A stretch of DNA of 64,000 nt from Desulfobacteraceae bacterium (GCA_021737565.1 JAIPDS010000003.1:1-64000); one strand, 5' to 3'. Shown: positions 16,843 to 25,959, numbered from the stretch's first letter. Translations and numbers: made by a program. The notes: generated by a model from the sequence alone, not told the origin.

Positions 16843-17661
16843 TCAAATCATTATGATCAGCCTGAGCCCTGTCCAGGCGAACAACAAGGTTACACAACTT
16901 AACAAAACCACCACGCCAATCTTAATCTTCTCCGAGGCGATGTAATCCTGGCTTATGGAGTAAACTCCGTAAGCTCCGTGATAAAGCACACCAGCTAACA
17001 GCGAAAAATCAACGATCTTTATAAAAGGGTTGCCCATACGCTCAATAATTGTTTGGGCTTCGTGCCCGATTTCCGGGTTAAGGTGCATAAAAAGCATGTG
17101 GGCGGGTATCATTAACAGGAGATAGATACCGGAAATTCTTTGAAGCTTCCAAAACAACGAGGCACCTGAAGCCTTGAGTTTCTTTATTGTGATGTAGACA
17201 ATACAGGCCGAGGCCGCTGCCATGTAGACCCAAAAAAAAGCAGCCGAAACTTGCTGGTCTCCTATAATCATAAAAAACGCCAGCAAAATTGTATACACGC
17301 CGCCTAAAAACAGCACCCATTTCAGTAAAATTTCTTCTTTTCTTATTTGAAAGATTTCATAAAGAATCAGGCGGCCGCCGTTTAATGCGTGATAAATTAC
17401 CGGTATAGCCAATAGCCATTCAAGAACAACAAACAATATAAATCCGAATATTTTCATCTGGGAATTAAACTTATCCGGTTGGCTCAAGCCGGAGAGGGTA
17501 ATGATATGGAGCCATACATACAACAGAAGCAAAACCCCGGTTGCCCTTTGTGCCCAGGCTGCCCAAAAAGCCCACCCCCTGGTTCTGTGCAAAATTTTAA
17601 GATAATATTTCAGCTGAGCATGGTCGCCAAGCAATTTTGTAATCGAGGTTGATCCCGCCAC
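16843..17661 (-). CDS. frdC: Fumarate reductase/succinate dehydrogenase cytochrome b subunit (single, di-haem type)
   Basis: This ~272-aa membrane anchor looks like SdhC and SdhD joined in one chain. The first half has QRATGVLLLLYVWLH and YHALNGGRLILYE; the second has QRISGIYLLLMIPAH and YHGAYGVY. Candidate haem ligands are His52, His91, His188 and His228. About seven hydrophobic segments are seen, two more than the five of classical B-type FrdC (Wolinella, about 256 aa), inserted between the second and third ligands. GTG at 17661 is chosen over TTG at 17679 because AGGAGG sits 6 nt before it. It would exchange electrons with menaquinone. Confidence 0.88.
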   Translation of the reverse strand: MAGSTSITKLLGDHAQLKYYLKILHRTRGWAFWAAWAQRATGVLLLLYVWLHIITLSGLSQPDKFNSQMKIFGFILFVVLEWLLAIPVIYHALNGGRLILYEIFQIRKEEILLKWVLFLGGVYTILLAFFMIIGDQQVSAAFFWVYMAAASACIVYITIKKLKASGASLFWKLQRISGIYLLLMIPAHMLFMHLNPEIGHEAQTIIERMGNPFIKIVDFSLLAGVLYHGAYGVYSISQDYIASEKIKIGVVVLLSCVTLLFAWTGLRLIIMI

Positions 17662-17714
17662 CGGTTGCCTCCTAAGCAATTTTGAGATACTTGCCTATAG
17701 CCTTTTCTTCAGAT

Positions 17715-17933
17715 TTATTGCTCATATAGTTTTATGATTTTGACCCCTCCATTTGGACATACATCCATACAGCGATCACAAAATGTACACTCGTCTTCAT
17801 TTTCCTCAACTACCCGGAGATGTTCATCCTTTATTTCGAAAACCCCCACGGCGCAAACATCGACAAGTGACCGGGCTTTATCGGCACCTCCGCATTTCTT
17901 CTCGTCGACTGAAATCCGCACGAATTCACCCAT
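17715..17933 (-). CDS. Small ferredoxin-like Fe-S protein
   Basis: This 72-aa protein has one complete 4Fe-4S motif near the C-terminus, CTFCDRCMDVCPNGG, while the N-terminal half (KKCGGADKARSLVDVCAVGV) keeps only two Cys and looks like a degenerate second site. An AGGGGTGA box precedes the ATG. It lies between the citE-like gene and frdC and probably carries electrons for one of the neighbouring oxidoreductases. Confidence 0.85.
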   Translation of the reverse strand: MGEFVRISVDEKKCGGADKARSLVDVCAVGVFEIKDEHLRVVEENEDECTFCDRCMDVCPNGGVKIIKLYEQ

Positions 17934-17961
17934 CTATATCACCCCTTTTTGTTTCCTGTAT

Positions 17962-18855
17962 TCATTCTTTTGAAGCTATCCTGCCGGCAAGCTCCAATAT
18001 TTTTCGTGCCTGTGCGATAACAGGATAGTCAATAAATTTCCCGTCCATCTGGATAGCGGCCTGCCCGCTTTTCTCGGCTTTTTCATAGGCGTCGATCACT
18101 TTGCGGGCAAACGTTATTTCCTCTTGCGTTGGTGAGAAAACAAAATTGCAGAAATCAACCTGGTTGGGATGTATACAGAGCTTGCCTCCAAATCCCAAGC
18201 TCTTGCCGCGCCGCACATCGGCTTCAAACGCCTCGCGGTCCTTAAGATCAAGCATAAAAGGGCTGTCAAGGGGCGGTGCAATTTCTGCTGCACGGCATCC
18301 GATCGCAATTTTTGCCCTGGGATATGCAAGTTCCTCGCCGGTTTTCGAAAGCTGCACCCCCATATCCAGACAGAAATCAGCCGACCCGAAAGCTATTGTC
18401 CGCAGGCGCGGCGGTTCTGTTTTTGCCGAGGCAATCTCAAATGTGTTTTCCACCCCTAAAGCCGTTTCAACAAGCACAACCAGGCCGATTGAGCCTTGTT
18501 TTATGCCGGCGGCGGCTTCGGCAGCCTGTATAAGTTCCGCCATATGTTTTACGTCTTCGGCTTTCTCCACCTTGGGCAGCATAATTGAATCCAGCCCGCT
18601 GCATACGATACTGCCCAGGTCACCCTCGGTCAAATCCGTATCAAAACCATTTACACGCACCATGAGCTTTCGGTGCACATGCTCTTTAATTTTTGCTTCA
18701 ACCACGGGACGCACCTTGATTTTTTCAGCAACGGGTACCGCATCCTCCAAATCAATGATAATTAAATCCGCCGCCGTGGCCACAGCCTTATCCACCCGAT
18801 CCGGCCTGTTTCCGGGAACAAACAAAGCAGATCTTGTAATTCCTATCTCATCCAT
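17962..18855 (-). CDS. HpcH/HpaI-CitE family lyase (malyl-CoA/citramalyl-CoA type)
   Basis: This 297-aa TIM-barrel protein has RSALFVPGNRPD at the N-terminus, DLEDAVP (metal/acyl site), VRVNGFDT, LPKVEKAED, LVETALG, FGSADFCLDMG and CIHPNQV. Family members cleave 3-hydroxy-acyl-CoAs such as malyl-CoA (acetyl-CoA + glyoxylate), citramalyl-CoA (acetyl-CoA + pyruvate) or beta-methylmalyl-CoA, or act in citrate lyase. No citrate lyase alpha, gamma or citX/G gene is nearby, and a SucCD-type ligase is two genes upstream, so a free malyl- or citramalyl-CoA lyase is most likely. It abuts the HD-domain gene with no spacer. Confidence 0.9.
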   Translation of the reverse strand: MDEIGITRSALFVPGNRPDRVDKAVATAADLIIIDLEDAVPVAEKIKVRPVVEAKIKEHVHRKLMVRVNGFDTDLTEGDLGSIVCSGLDSIMLPKVEKAEDVKHMAELIQAAEAAAGIKQGSIGLVVLVETALGVENTFEIASAKTEPPRLRTIAFGSADFCLDMGVQLSKTGEELAYPRAKIAIGCRAAEIAPPLDSPFMLDLKDREAFEADVRRGKSLGFGGKLCIHPNQVDFCNFVFSPTQEEITFARKVIDAYEKAEKSGQAAIQMDGKFIDYPVIAQARKILELAGRIASKE

Positions 18856-19446
18856 CTACAGATCACCCTTAAGCTCGCTTTCTATTCGATCCAGAAACTT
18901 ATACATATATTCAATACGTTCTTTCCCAAGCTTTTCAGCTTCTTTGGTATGGAAGGTGTCTTGAACTTTTCCAAGCATGTTTCTTAAATAATCCGGAAAA
19001 TCCTTTATTCTTCCATTGTAGGAGCCATCAATTAGACCTCTTATGACAGCTCTTAATATGCCTATGGCGCCGATATACTCCAATGCATCCGAATCCTGTC
19101 CCACTTTTCCTTCTATAGAGGCCGGCGCCGGGCCTCCGTAGCGGCTGTGGGACTCAAGCACGTGCAAAGCCGTGCCGACTTTATCCTCCTTAAGGCCGGC
19201 ATCACGCAAAATATCTTCGGCCACGGGCTTGCCTGCTGTATAATGTTTCCCCCTGTCATAAAGCACGCCTATATCATGAACCAGGGCCCCTGCAACCAAA
19301 GCCTCCATGTCCGCCCCCTCGGCCGGACCCAGTTTCTGGCACCATTCTGTCATTCTTTCAACATGATCCGGGCTTGCTACTTTCTCATCTTCCAACATGG
19401 AAGATACCCGCTCCCATATCTTTTTTTCCGTATCATTAAGCTCCAT
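18856..19446 (-). CDS. HD-domain phosphohydrolase-like protein
   Basis: This 196-aa protein has the metal motif of the HD superfamily: His near residue 28 (SPDHVERM), HDIG at ~57-60, and later His residues in LESHSRYGG. The reaction is unknown; relatives hydrolyse nucleotides or small phosphoesters. It is embedded between the CoA-ligase and lyase genes (9 nt from one, adjoining the other), so it is probably co-transcribed with them; why it sits there is unclear. Confidence 0.8.
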   Translation of the reverse strand: MELNDTEKKIWERVSSMLEDEKVASPDHVERMTEWCQKLGPAEGADMEALVAGALVHDIGVLYDRGKHYTAGKPVAEDILRDAGLKEDKVGTALHVLESHSRYGGPAPASIEGKVGQDSDALEYIGAIGILRAVIRGLIDGSYNGRIKDFPDYLRNMLGKVQDTFHTKEAEKLGKERIEYMYKFLDRIESELKGDL

Positions 19447-19455
19447 CTGTCCTCC

Positions 19456-20349
19456 TTACAAATAATCCTTTAGTATCCTGCTGATATCCGAAAAAGAATC
19501 AGCCACATGGATACCGGCCTCCCGGAGACGTGAAATTTTACCGCGCGCACTGCCACGGTCTCCTTCAACAATAGTAGCCGCATGCCCGAAGCGGACCCCG
19601 GGCATTTCATCCACGAATTTTCCGGCAATAAAAGCTACAATCGGAAGTTTGATTTTATTTTCCATAACATAATCAGCCAGTCTTTCCTCAATAACACCGC
19701 CCGGTTCACTAAAAAGCACGACAGCCCTTGTATCAGGGTCTTTATCAAAAAGCGGGATCAAATCGATAAAGTTGGAGCCAACTACCGGATCACCGCCGAT
19801 ACCGACACAGGTACTTTGCCCGATACCGTTATTTGTAAGCAAATTTGCGACCTCGGTTGTCATTCCGCCGCTTCGCGATGCAATCCCTACTTCTCCCGGC
19901 TTATAGGCCTTTACCAGATCGTCAACCGGCCCCCCGGCCATGCCAAGTTTAATATGCCCGGGAGAAATCAATCCAAGAGTGTTGGGCCCTATAATTCTTG
20001 CTTTCTTTTCATCCGCCATTTCAAGAATTTCTATAGTATCTCTGCGGGGAACGCGTTCACTTACTATTACTATCAGCTTTATTTCGTTTTCTATGGCCTC
20101 CTGGGCTGCCCCCTTAACAAGTGCCGGAGGCACCGATATAATGGACACCTCGGCTGAATGCTGCCGCATGGCCTGGCGGACCGTGTCATAGACCGGCACA
20201 CCATAAACAGATTGCCCTTTTTTGCCGGGAGTTACACCGGCCACAACCTGGGTGCCGTAATCCATCATGTCCTTTGTAAATGCCGAGGCCTCTCGTCCTG
20301 TTATTCCCTGAACAATGACCCTGGTATTTTCATTTGCCAGTATAGGCAT
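19456..20349 (-). CDS. Succinyl-CoA synthetase/malate-CoA ligase-type alpha subunit
   Basis: This 297-aa subunit has the CoA-binding Rossmann start (VIVQGITGREASAF), IGPNTLGLISPG, SRSGGMTTEVA and the phospho-His loop RFGHAATIVEG. It partners with the beta subunit encoded 30 nt upstream to form acyl-CoA from a dicarboxylate and ATP. Because a CitE-type lyase gene is two genes away, malate or citramalate thiokinase (MtkAB-like) is a better guess than TCA-cycle succinyl-CoA synthetase, but sequence alone does not decide this. Confidence 0.9.
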   Translation of the reverse strand: MPILANENTRVIVQGITGREASAFTKDMMDYGTQVVAGVTPGKKGQSVYGVPVYDTVRQAMRQHSAEVSIISVPPALVKGAAQEAIENEIKLIVIVSERVPRRDTIEILEMADEKKARIIGPNTLGLISPGHIKLGMAGGPVDDLVKAYKPGEVGIASRSGGMTTEVANLLTNNGIGQSTCVGIGGDPVVGSNFIDLIPLFDKDPDTRAVVLFSEPGGVIEERLADYVMENKIKLPIVAFIAGKFVDEMPGVRFGHAATIVEGDRGSARGKISRLREAGIHVADSFSDISRILKDYL

Positions 20350-20379
20350 CGCTCTTTCCCTTTCCCCTGCTTATAATTG

Positions 20380-21564
20380 CTAACCTTGTGACACAGCCAT
20401 TTGTGCTGCCTGGTCAATTGAAACTTTCCGGTCGCAGTAACGGACACCATATTTTTTAAGGATTTTAATGCCTTCCTCTTCCCAGGCACCGGGCACTCTA
20501 AATACCGCCACAGTTTCCGATGGTTTTTCCCCGGCCTCCAGAATTCCTTTAATAATACCGCGCGCGACCAGATCCACGCGCGTATTGCTGACTACGTTCA
20601 TAATAACAGCTATCTGTTCAACTCCCGGCTTTGAAAGTATATGCCTGGTCAACTCCTTGACTTTCTTCACGGAAGGATTCCCGCCTATCTCGCAGTAATT
20701 GGCCGGTTTCCCCCCATGGGCGCGTATTGCGTCAAACGCGGTCAGGGAAGCTCCACCTCCCCCGATAATCAATCCCAAATTCCCGTCAAACTCTATAACA
20801 CGGCCCGCCACGCCCCGATGGTCCAGATTGTCGATTTCAGCCGCCTTGCGCTCGAAATCAGTCTGAGAATGAAGAAATTCATATCTTGAGCCGTCTTTTT
20901 GAAGACCAGCCAAATCTTTATGGCGAAACAAAGCATCATCGTCTATATCCAGGTGACAATCCAAAGCAATTAACTCATTTTCCCTGGTAAGGACTAGCGG
21001 GTTTATCTCGGCAATCGTGGCATCTTTTTCAATAAATATAGTAGCCAGCTTCGAGAGGACCGATCCAACACCCAATAACAGTTTGTCCGAAATACCTGTA
21101 TCTGCGATAATCTGGCGCGCCTTATATTCAGCAAGGCCGTCGCGGAAGGTGAAATGTTCCCGGCATATTTTTTCCGGCTCCTTTTGCGCCAGTTCTTCTA
21201 TATCAATTCCGCCCTCGCTTGAAAAAATGGCTACAGGCCTTTTTTTTACAGTGTCATAGGTGACTGCCATGAAAAATTCATTTGCAACCTCCACCTTTTC
21301 CTCAATTAAGACCATGGCAGGCCGATATCCCTGAATCTCGGTTTCAAAAACGCTTTGTATTTGCCTGTCAAGTTCCGGCTCTTCATCAGAATCCAGAACA
21401 CCCCTCTGCTTTTTCCGCCCTCCAATCGGAACCTGGGACTTAATAACACAAGGCCCGTAATTTATATCCGCCGGGTCTTCATTCCGGGAGAGCAGAGTCC
21501 CTTTCGGTGTCTTAATTCCATACTGCGTCAAAATTGATTTGGCTTCATATTCAAGCAACCTCAC
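20380..21564 (-). CDS. Succinyl-CoA synthetase/malate-CoA ligase-type beta subunit
   Basis: This 394-aa ATP-grasp protein starts at GTG (MRLLEYEAKSILTQYGI, typical of SucC/MtkA) with AAAGGGGGA upstream. The C-terminal CoA-ligase domain contains LGLIIGGGGASLTAFDAI, GGNPSV and IMNVVSNTRVD. The C-terminus (GIKILKKYGVRYCDRKVSIDQAA) matches the family. It forms the ligase with the downstream alpha subunit; the pair feeds the CitE-type lyase. Confidence 0.9.
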   Translation of the reverse strand: MRLLEYEAKSILTQYGIKTPKGTLLSRNEDPADINYGPCVIKSQVPIGGRKKQRGVLDSDEEPELDRQIQSVFETEIQGYRPAMVLIEEKVEVANEFFMAVTYDTVKKRPVAIFSSEGGIDIEELAQKEPEKICREHFTFRDGLAEYKARQIIADTGISDKLLLGVGSVLSKLATIFIEKDATIAEINPLVLTRENELIALDCHLDIDDDALFRHKDLAGLQKDGSRYEFLHSQTDFERKAAEIDNLDHRGVAGRVIEFDGNLGLIIGGGGASLTAFDAIRAHGGKPANYCEIGGNPSVKKVKELTRHILSKPGVEQIAVIMNVVSNTRVDLVARGIIKGILEAGEKPSETVAVFRVPGAWEEEGIKILKKYGVRYCDRKVSIDQAAQMAVSQG

Positions 21565-21624
21565 AATGGTCCCCCTTTAAATTACGGCAGAATGCCTGAT
21601 TTTGAGTAAATACAAATATCAAAT

Positions 21625-23586
21625 CTATATGCTTCCTCCCATATCGAAACCATCGCGAACAGCCTCAAGAATTCCCTGAGGGGCGGATTTATCCCCAATG
21701 ACAAATATATCAGAGACCTCCTGCCTGATAACATCTTCAACATCATCGAAAGCAGGCTTGGCACCGGTTGCAATAACCACATGCGAGGCCGGCAGAAACT
21801 CTTCATTTCCCATATGCTGGACCCGAACACCTTCTTCAGTAATCTCAAGGGGTTTTGATTTTGTCAGAATACGAACACCATGACTTTCCAGAGCCAGTTC
21901 CAGAGGTATCCTGTTAATGTGGTCCAACTCCTTGCAGATACCTTCGAGCATTTCCACGATTACAATATTTTTGCCCTGCTCTGCTAAAAGCTCCGCGGTT
22001 TCACAACCTACTTGTCCACCGCCTATAACAACAATATCTTGTCCGGGCAGCTCAACCCCCTCTAACACCATACGGGCGGAAACAGCCTGCCGGCTTTCCA
22101 ATCCCGGAATCTCCGGCATAACAGGAATGCTCCCGGTAGCCAGTACTGCTATATCAGGTCTGTTTTCTTTTAACCATTCAGGTAATATTTCAGTGGAAGT
22201 CTTTACTTCAACATTTGATTTTTTTATCTGGTTGACTAAATAATTTGTAAAAGGAAGGATGTCCTGCTTTCCCGGCGGCAGGGAGGCCAGGAGAAGCTGC
22301 CCGCCCAATTCGGAGCCACGTTCCACCAGTAAAACTTCATGTCCTCTTTGCGAGGCGATAAGTGCGGTCTGCATACCAGCGGGCCCGCCGCCGAGAACAA
22401 GCACTTTCTTCCTGATCTCAGCAGGTTTGATATTGCTTTTTTCCATTTCATGGCCGGCCTCTGCATTGACCGAACATGCTACAGGGATATTTTTCTCAAG
22501 AACATTCTGAAGACACCCCCTGCAGCAGCAAATGCAGGGTCTGATGTCATTACTGCGCCCTTCCATGACTTTTTTAGGCAGCATGGGGTCGGCTATCAGG
22601 GGACGGCCGAGCCCGATTAAATCGGCCCGACCTTCCTGGAGAATAGTTTCAGCATATGAAACATTGCCAAGTTTATTAACTGTAATAACAGGAATCGATA
22701 CCCCTTTTTTTATATTTTCAGCAAGATGAACAATAATGCCATGCGGTGCACGCATGGGGGTTATAGAAGGTATTAAACCCGGATCTTTTGTCGGGGCACC
22801 AAAACCCACCGATACATGAATAGCATCTGCGCCCGCCTCCTGGAACCGTCTTGCAATTTCACGGATTTCCTCCAGGGTATTTCCGCCTTCGGGTTCCCGG
22901 CCATTCATTCTGATGATAAGCGGGTGCTGCGGGCCGGTTTTTTTCTTTATTTCATCAATGACTTCCAGCACGAACCTGAGTCTTCCCTCAAAATCTCCGC
23001 CATACTCGTCTGTTCTCTGGTTTGCCCATGGTGTAAGAAATTCCCCGCACAAATACATATGCGCGCAATGAAGTCCTATTGCGTCAAATCCTGCATCCAC
23101 GGCTCTGCGCGCTGCTTCGCCGAATTTTACCACCAGTTCCTTTATTTCTTCCTTGGTGAGCTCTCTGGGCACCACCTGGCCGGGAACCGGATGGGGCAAG
23201 GCAGAAGGTGCCACCGGTATTTTTCCTCTGGTTACTTTGAGATACCCGTCTTTTGCTGCGCGTCCGGCCCGCCTGCCGCCGTGTGAAAGCTGCATTGCTA
23301 TTTTTGATCCGTGTTCGTGAACCGCCTGGGTAAGCTTCCGGAGAGCAGGTATATACATATCATCGTCAAGCGGTGTGCTCTCAATAACATTATTGCCTAT
23401 CGGACTATCTACAATTCCGTCTCCGATTGTTATCAGGCCTGCGCCTCCTTTTGCCCGCTCCTCATAAAACCTGACCATGCTGTCGGTAACAAATCCGTCC
23501 TTGTTAAGATTCAGAGACATTGGCGCCATTACGAAGCGGTTCTTTATTTCCATTGAACCAATCGTGCATGGTTCCAATAGTTTCAT
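21625..23586 (-). CDS. NADH:flavin oxidoreductase / 2,4-dienoyl-CoA-reductase-type enzyme 2
   Basis: This 653-aa paralogue of the enzyme at 10738-12696 has the same architecture: FMN TIM barrel (~1-340, with RFYEERAKGG and YGGDFEGRLRF), a Cys-rich 4Fe-4S linker (CICCCRGCLQN plus a Cys 11 residues on) and a FAD/NADH module (GGGPAGMQTAL, GGGQVGCETAELL). It lies between the SucCD genes and a MmgE/PrpD gene. It probably reduces an activated C=C bond of a pathway intermediate with NAD(P)H; relatives include 2-enoate reductase, which acts on free unsaturated acids in anaerobes. Confidence 0.9.
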   Translation of the reverse strand: MKLLEPCTIGSMEIKNRFVMAPMSLNLNKDGFVTDSMVRFYEERAKGGAGLITIGDGIVDSPIGNNVIESTPLDDDMYIPALRKLTQAVHEHGSKIAMQLSHGGRRAGRAAKDGYLKVTRGKIPVAPSALPHPVPGQVVPRELTKEEIKELVVKFGEAARRAVDAGFDAIGLHCAHMYLCGEFLTPWANQRTDEYGGDFEGRLRFVLEVIDEIKKKTGPQHPLIIRMNGREPEGGNTLEEIREIARRFQEAGADAIHVSVGFGAPTKDPGLIPSITPMRAPHGIIVHLAENIKKGVSIPVITVNKLGNVSYAETILQEGRADLIGLGRPLIADPMLPKKVMEGRSNDIRPCICCCRGCLQNVLEKNIPVACSVNAEAGHEMEKSNIKPAEIRKKVLVLGGGPAGMQTALIASQRGHEVLLVERGSELGGQLLLASLPPGKQDILPFTNYLVNQIKKSNVEVKTSTEILPEWLKENRPDIAVLATGSIPVMPEIPGLESRQAVSARMVLEGVELPGQDIVVIGGGQVGCETAELLAEQGKNIVIVEMLEGICKELDHINRIPLELALESHGVRILTKSKPLEITEEGVRVQHMGNEEFLPASHVVIATGAKPAFDDVEDVIRQEVSDIFVIGDKSAPQGILEAVRDGFDMGGSI

Positions 23587-23595
23587 GATTTCTCC

Positions 23596-24951
23596 TTAAT
23601 ACAGCGTTCCGGTTAGCTCGGCTATTGACTCCATTGATTCCAAACGTGAAACAGAATCAATAACAGCCCGCGCCCGGCTCTCTGAGATACTGTTGGTGGC
23701 CAGGCTCATAAATTTATTCTCTATTTCTTCCCTGGTGAACGGATTCTTATAACTGCCTTTCGGATAATACTCATCCTGTGAAATTTCCTTGCCTTCAGCC
23801 GTCCTTATCATAACTCTTGCGGGAAATTTTTCAGGATACAGGGCATCGAGCTCGGGCTCTCCCTTAACCGTAATCTTTTTCATAAAATCTCTAATATTAG
23901 AGTCGTGTACTCTTTTTTCCGTAAAGTTGTTAAGGGTTACCTCGCCATCTATAGCAGCAAGGGCAATGCAGAAAGGAACGCTTAAGCGTGCTGCAAGAAG
24001 TGTCTGAGGGTCATAGTTGCAAAACGCCTTCTCAACCGCGTTATAAGTTTTTACTGAAATGCTCTCTATCTTGTCGGCCTCAAGATGCTCATGGGCCACT
24101 ATATCCATAACAGCTTTTATGGAGGTGTGGCTCGCCAAAATAGAAGGAAAGGCCTTATATCCGTTTACCAGGATTTCGAAAGGGTTGCCCAGATTCTCGG
24201 AAATCTTTTCTATTTTGGGCTGTGTTGAATAGGCATAGCAATAACCTTTTTCATAATCGAACATATTTGCCGGACCCCCAGCCCCCTCGTCAACCAGAAG
24301 GGCGGACAGGATCCCGTTCATTGCCGCCGTACCGGCATGCAGGCTCTTGGTGATATCCCCGAATTCAATACAGGCGATGGAGCCTGAAGCAAAATCAGCG
24401 GCAACACCCAAAGCAAGATTCATCTTTTCAGCCGTAAGCCCGAGGAGCTTGCCGGCAGTGGCGGCCCCCCCGATCGTGCCGTTCATGCCGGTGGAGTGCC
24501 AAAACCGCATCAAATCAGGCATAACGCTTTGCCCCACCTTGGTTGCCGCCTCAAAACCCAGGGCGATCGCCAGAATTACGTCTTTTCCTGAAGCATTAAT
24601 CTTTTCACCCAGGGCCAGGGCCGCGGGCACAACAGCCGCGCTTGTATGCGTAAGGGCCGCCTGATGGGTATCGTCAAAATCAATAGAATGTATAAAACAA
24701 CCGTTTGCAAAAGCTGCAAACAATTCATTGGTCTTATGTCCGTCTGCGATAATTGTTGATTCTTTGGTTCCTCCCAATGACTTTACCACCCGCAATACCG
24801 GCGCCAGCGCCTCGCTTTCAAGCCTGGCGCCCGCAAGACCACAGCCCAAGCTGTCAAGCACGCTGGTTTTTACACTAGCAATAACACTTTCCGGCAAATC
24901 GGTAATCGAAGTATCAGCAATAAAGGTTGAAAGAACTTCGGTAGACTTCAT
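23596..24951 (-). CDS. MmgE/PrpD family protein 1
   Basis: This 451-aa member of the family includes 2-methylcitrate dehydratase, cis-aconitate decarboxylase and iminodisuccinate epimerase, which act at C-H bonds next to carboxylates. Family features include SLGCGLAG, IDFDDTHQAALTHTSAAVVPAALA, KSLHAGTAAMNG and YKAFPSILASHTSI. It lies just downstream of the 3-hydroxyisobutyrate-dehydrogenase-like gene. Two further paralogues are in the window, so these probably catalyse different dehydration or isomerisation steps of one pathway. A dehydratase acting on a hydroxymethyl-dicarboxylate is one guess. Confidence 0.88.
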   Translation of the reverse strand: MKSTEVLSTFIADTSITDLPESVIASVKTSVLDSLGCGLAGARLESEALAPVLRVVKSLGGTKESTIIADGHKTNELFAAFANGCFIHSIDFDDTHQAALTHTSAAVVPAALALGEKINASGKDVILAIALGFEAATKVGQSVMPDLMRFWHSTGMNGTIGGAATAGKLLGLTAEKMNLALGVAADFASGSIACIEFGDITKSLHAGTAAMNGILSALLVDEGAGGPANMFDYEKGYCYAYSTQPKIEKISENLGNPFEILVNGYKAFPSILASHTSIKAVMDIVAHEHLEADKIESISVKTYNAVEKAFCNYDPQTLLAARLSVPFCIALAAIDGEVTLNNFTEKRVHDSNIRDFMKKITVKGEPELDALYPEKFPARVMIRTAEGKEISQDEYYPKGSYKNPFTREEIENKFMSLATNSISESRARAVIDSVSRLESMESIAELTGTLY

Positions 24952-24969
24952 ATCCGCTCCTTTCGGATT

Positions 24970-25863
24970 TCATTCTTCCATCTTAACATCCGCCCATTCT
25001 TCTATTAGCTGGGCAATGGAGGTATGCCCTTTCGGGCCGTAGCCCTGGCTCAATGCGAAACCAAAAATCTGATGAATCATGTTTGCCGTAAACATGGGAA
25101 CCTTAAGCTCACGGCCGAGCCGGGTCAAAATATCGAGATCTTTATTAAAAAGCTCTATCCGAAAGCCATCGTCAAATTGCCTGGTAAGCACAAATCTTGG
25201 AAACTTCCACTCTGTGGAATAGCTCCTGCCGGTACTTACCTGGAGCACATCCACTACTCTTTTGGGATCAAGGCCCGCCTTGGTAGCAAGGGCAACCGCC
25301 TCGGAGGTCGCAACCATCGAACATCCCGAAAGAAAATTGTTGACGGCCTTCATGGTATGGCCCGAGCCCACAGCCCCCATATGGAAAATATTTTTCCCCA
25401 TGATTTCAAAAAGGAATCTGCACTGATCAAAAAGGTCCTGGTCTCCGCCTACGATAATACTAAGCGACCCCTTTTCCGCTCCTACAACACCGCCGCTCAC
25501 CGGGGCGTCAAGCATACGCATGCTCTTTTTCTCAAGTTCTTTTGCAATCTTTAGCGTGCTCATTGGATAGGCCGTTGTCATTTCTATTAACACGGAACCT
25601 TCGGCCGCACCCGCCATAACCCCTTCATCTCCAAAAACCACATCCTCCACTATTTCCGAGTTCGGCAGAATTGTTATAACCGGATTGCCTCTTTCGGCAA
25701 CCTCCCTGGGTGAAGAGGCGATATTCGCCCCGTTTGCCTTTGCTTTGCTGCATGCCTCAGGGTCAACGTCATATCCCACAACATTATATCCTGCATCAAG
25801 CAGGTGCTTTGACATGGGCAAGCCCATCATGCCCAGCCCTATAAATCCTATTGACTCAAACAT
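24970..25863 (-). CDS. 3-hydroxyisobutyrate/2-(hydroxymethyl)glutarate dehydrogenase-like protein
   Basis: This 297-aa beta-hydroxyacid dehydrogenase has the N-terminal NAD(P) motif GFIGLGMMGLPMS, the substrate motif DAPVSGGVVGAEKGSL, the catalytic Lys region KAVNNFLSGCSM and a helical C-terminal domain with GRSYSTEWKFPRFV and FNKDLDIL. The last segment resembles 2-(hydroxymethyl)glutarate dehydrogenase of Eubacterium barkeri (GRSYAMEAK and HKDLGLAL), which reduces 2-formylglutarate, the product of enamidase; an enamidase homologue is encoded at 34073. A generic 3-hydroxyacid role cannot be excluded. A terminator at 25903-25944 precedes it, so it may need its own promoter or readthrough. Confidence 0.85.
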   Translation of the reverse strand: MFESIGFIGLGMMGLPMSKHLLDAGYNVVGYDVDPEACSKAKANGANIASSPREVAERGNPVITILPNSEIVEDVVFGDEGVMAGAAEGSVLIEMTTAYPMSTLKIAKELEKKSMRMLDAPVSGGVVGAEKGSLSIIVGGDQDLFDQCRFLFEIMGKNIFHMGAVGSGHTMKAVNNFLSGCSMVATSEAVALATKAGLDPKRVVDVLQVSTGRSYSTEWKFPRFVLTRQFDDGFRIELFNKDLDILTRLGRELKVPMFTANMIHQIFGFALSQGYGPKGHTSIAQLIEEWADVKMEE

Positions 25864-25902
25864 TTCAAATACCTCCCTTGAATACGATTTTGTCGGCTGT
25901 TG

Positions 25903-25944
25903 GTAAAAAGAAAGCGCATCTTATATTCCCTAAGATGCGCTTTC
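25903..25944 (-). terminator. Intrinsic terminator after the AA_synth gene
   Basis: On the minus strand, GAAAGCGCATCTTA and TAAGATGCGCTTTC form a perfect 14-bp stem with a 7-nt loop, followed by a T-run (AAAAA at 25905-25909 on the plus strand). It sits 15 nt after the stop of the gene ending at 25960 and would divide the 9.2-31.5 kb gene string into two units. Confidence 0.9.
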
Positions 25945-25959
25945 ATCTTTCATCCGTCT

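Noticed and set aside
17962-21564. Citrate lyase operon interpretation of the CitE-like gene
   Set aside because: No alpha (CitF), gamma acyl-carrier (CitD), ligase (CitC) or prosthetic-group genes are nearby; the SucCD-type pair indicates a free malyl/citramalyl-CoA-type lyase.
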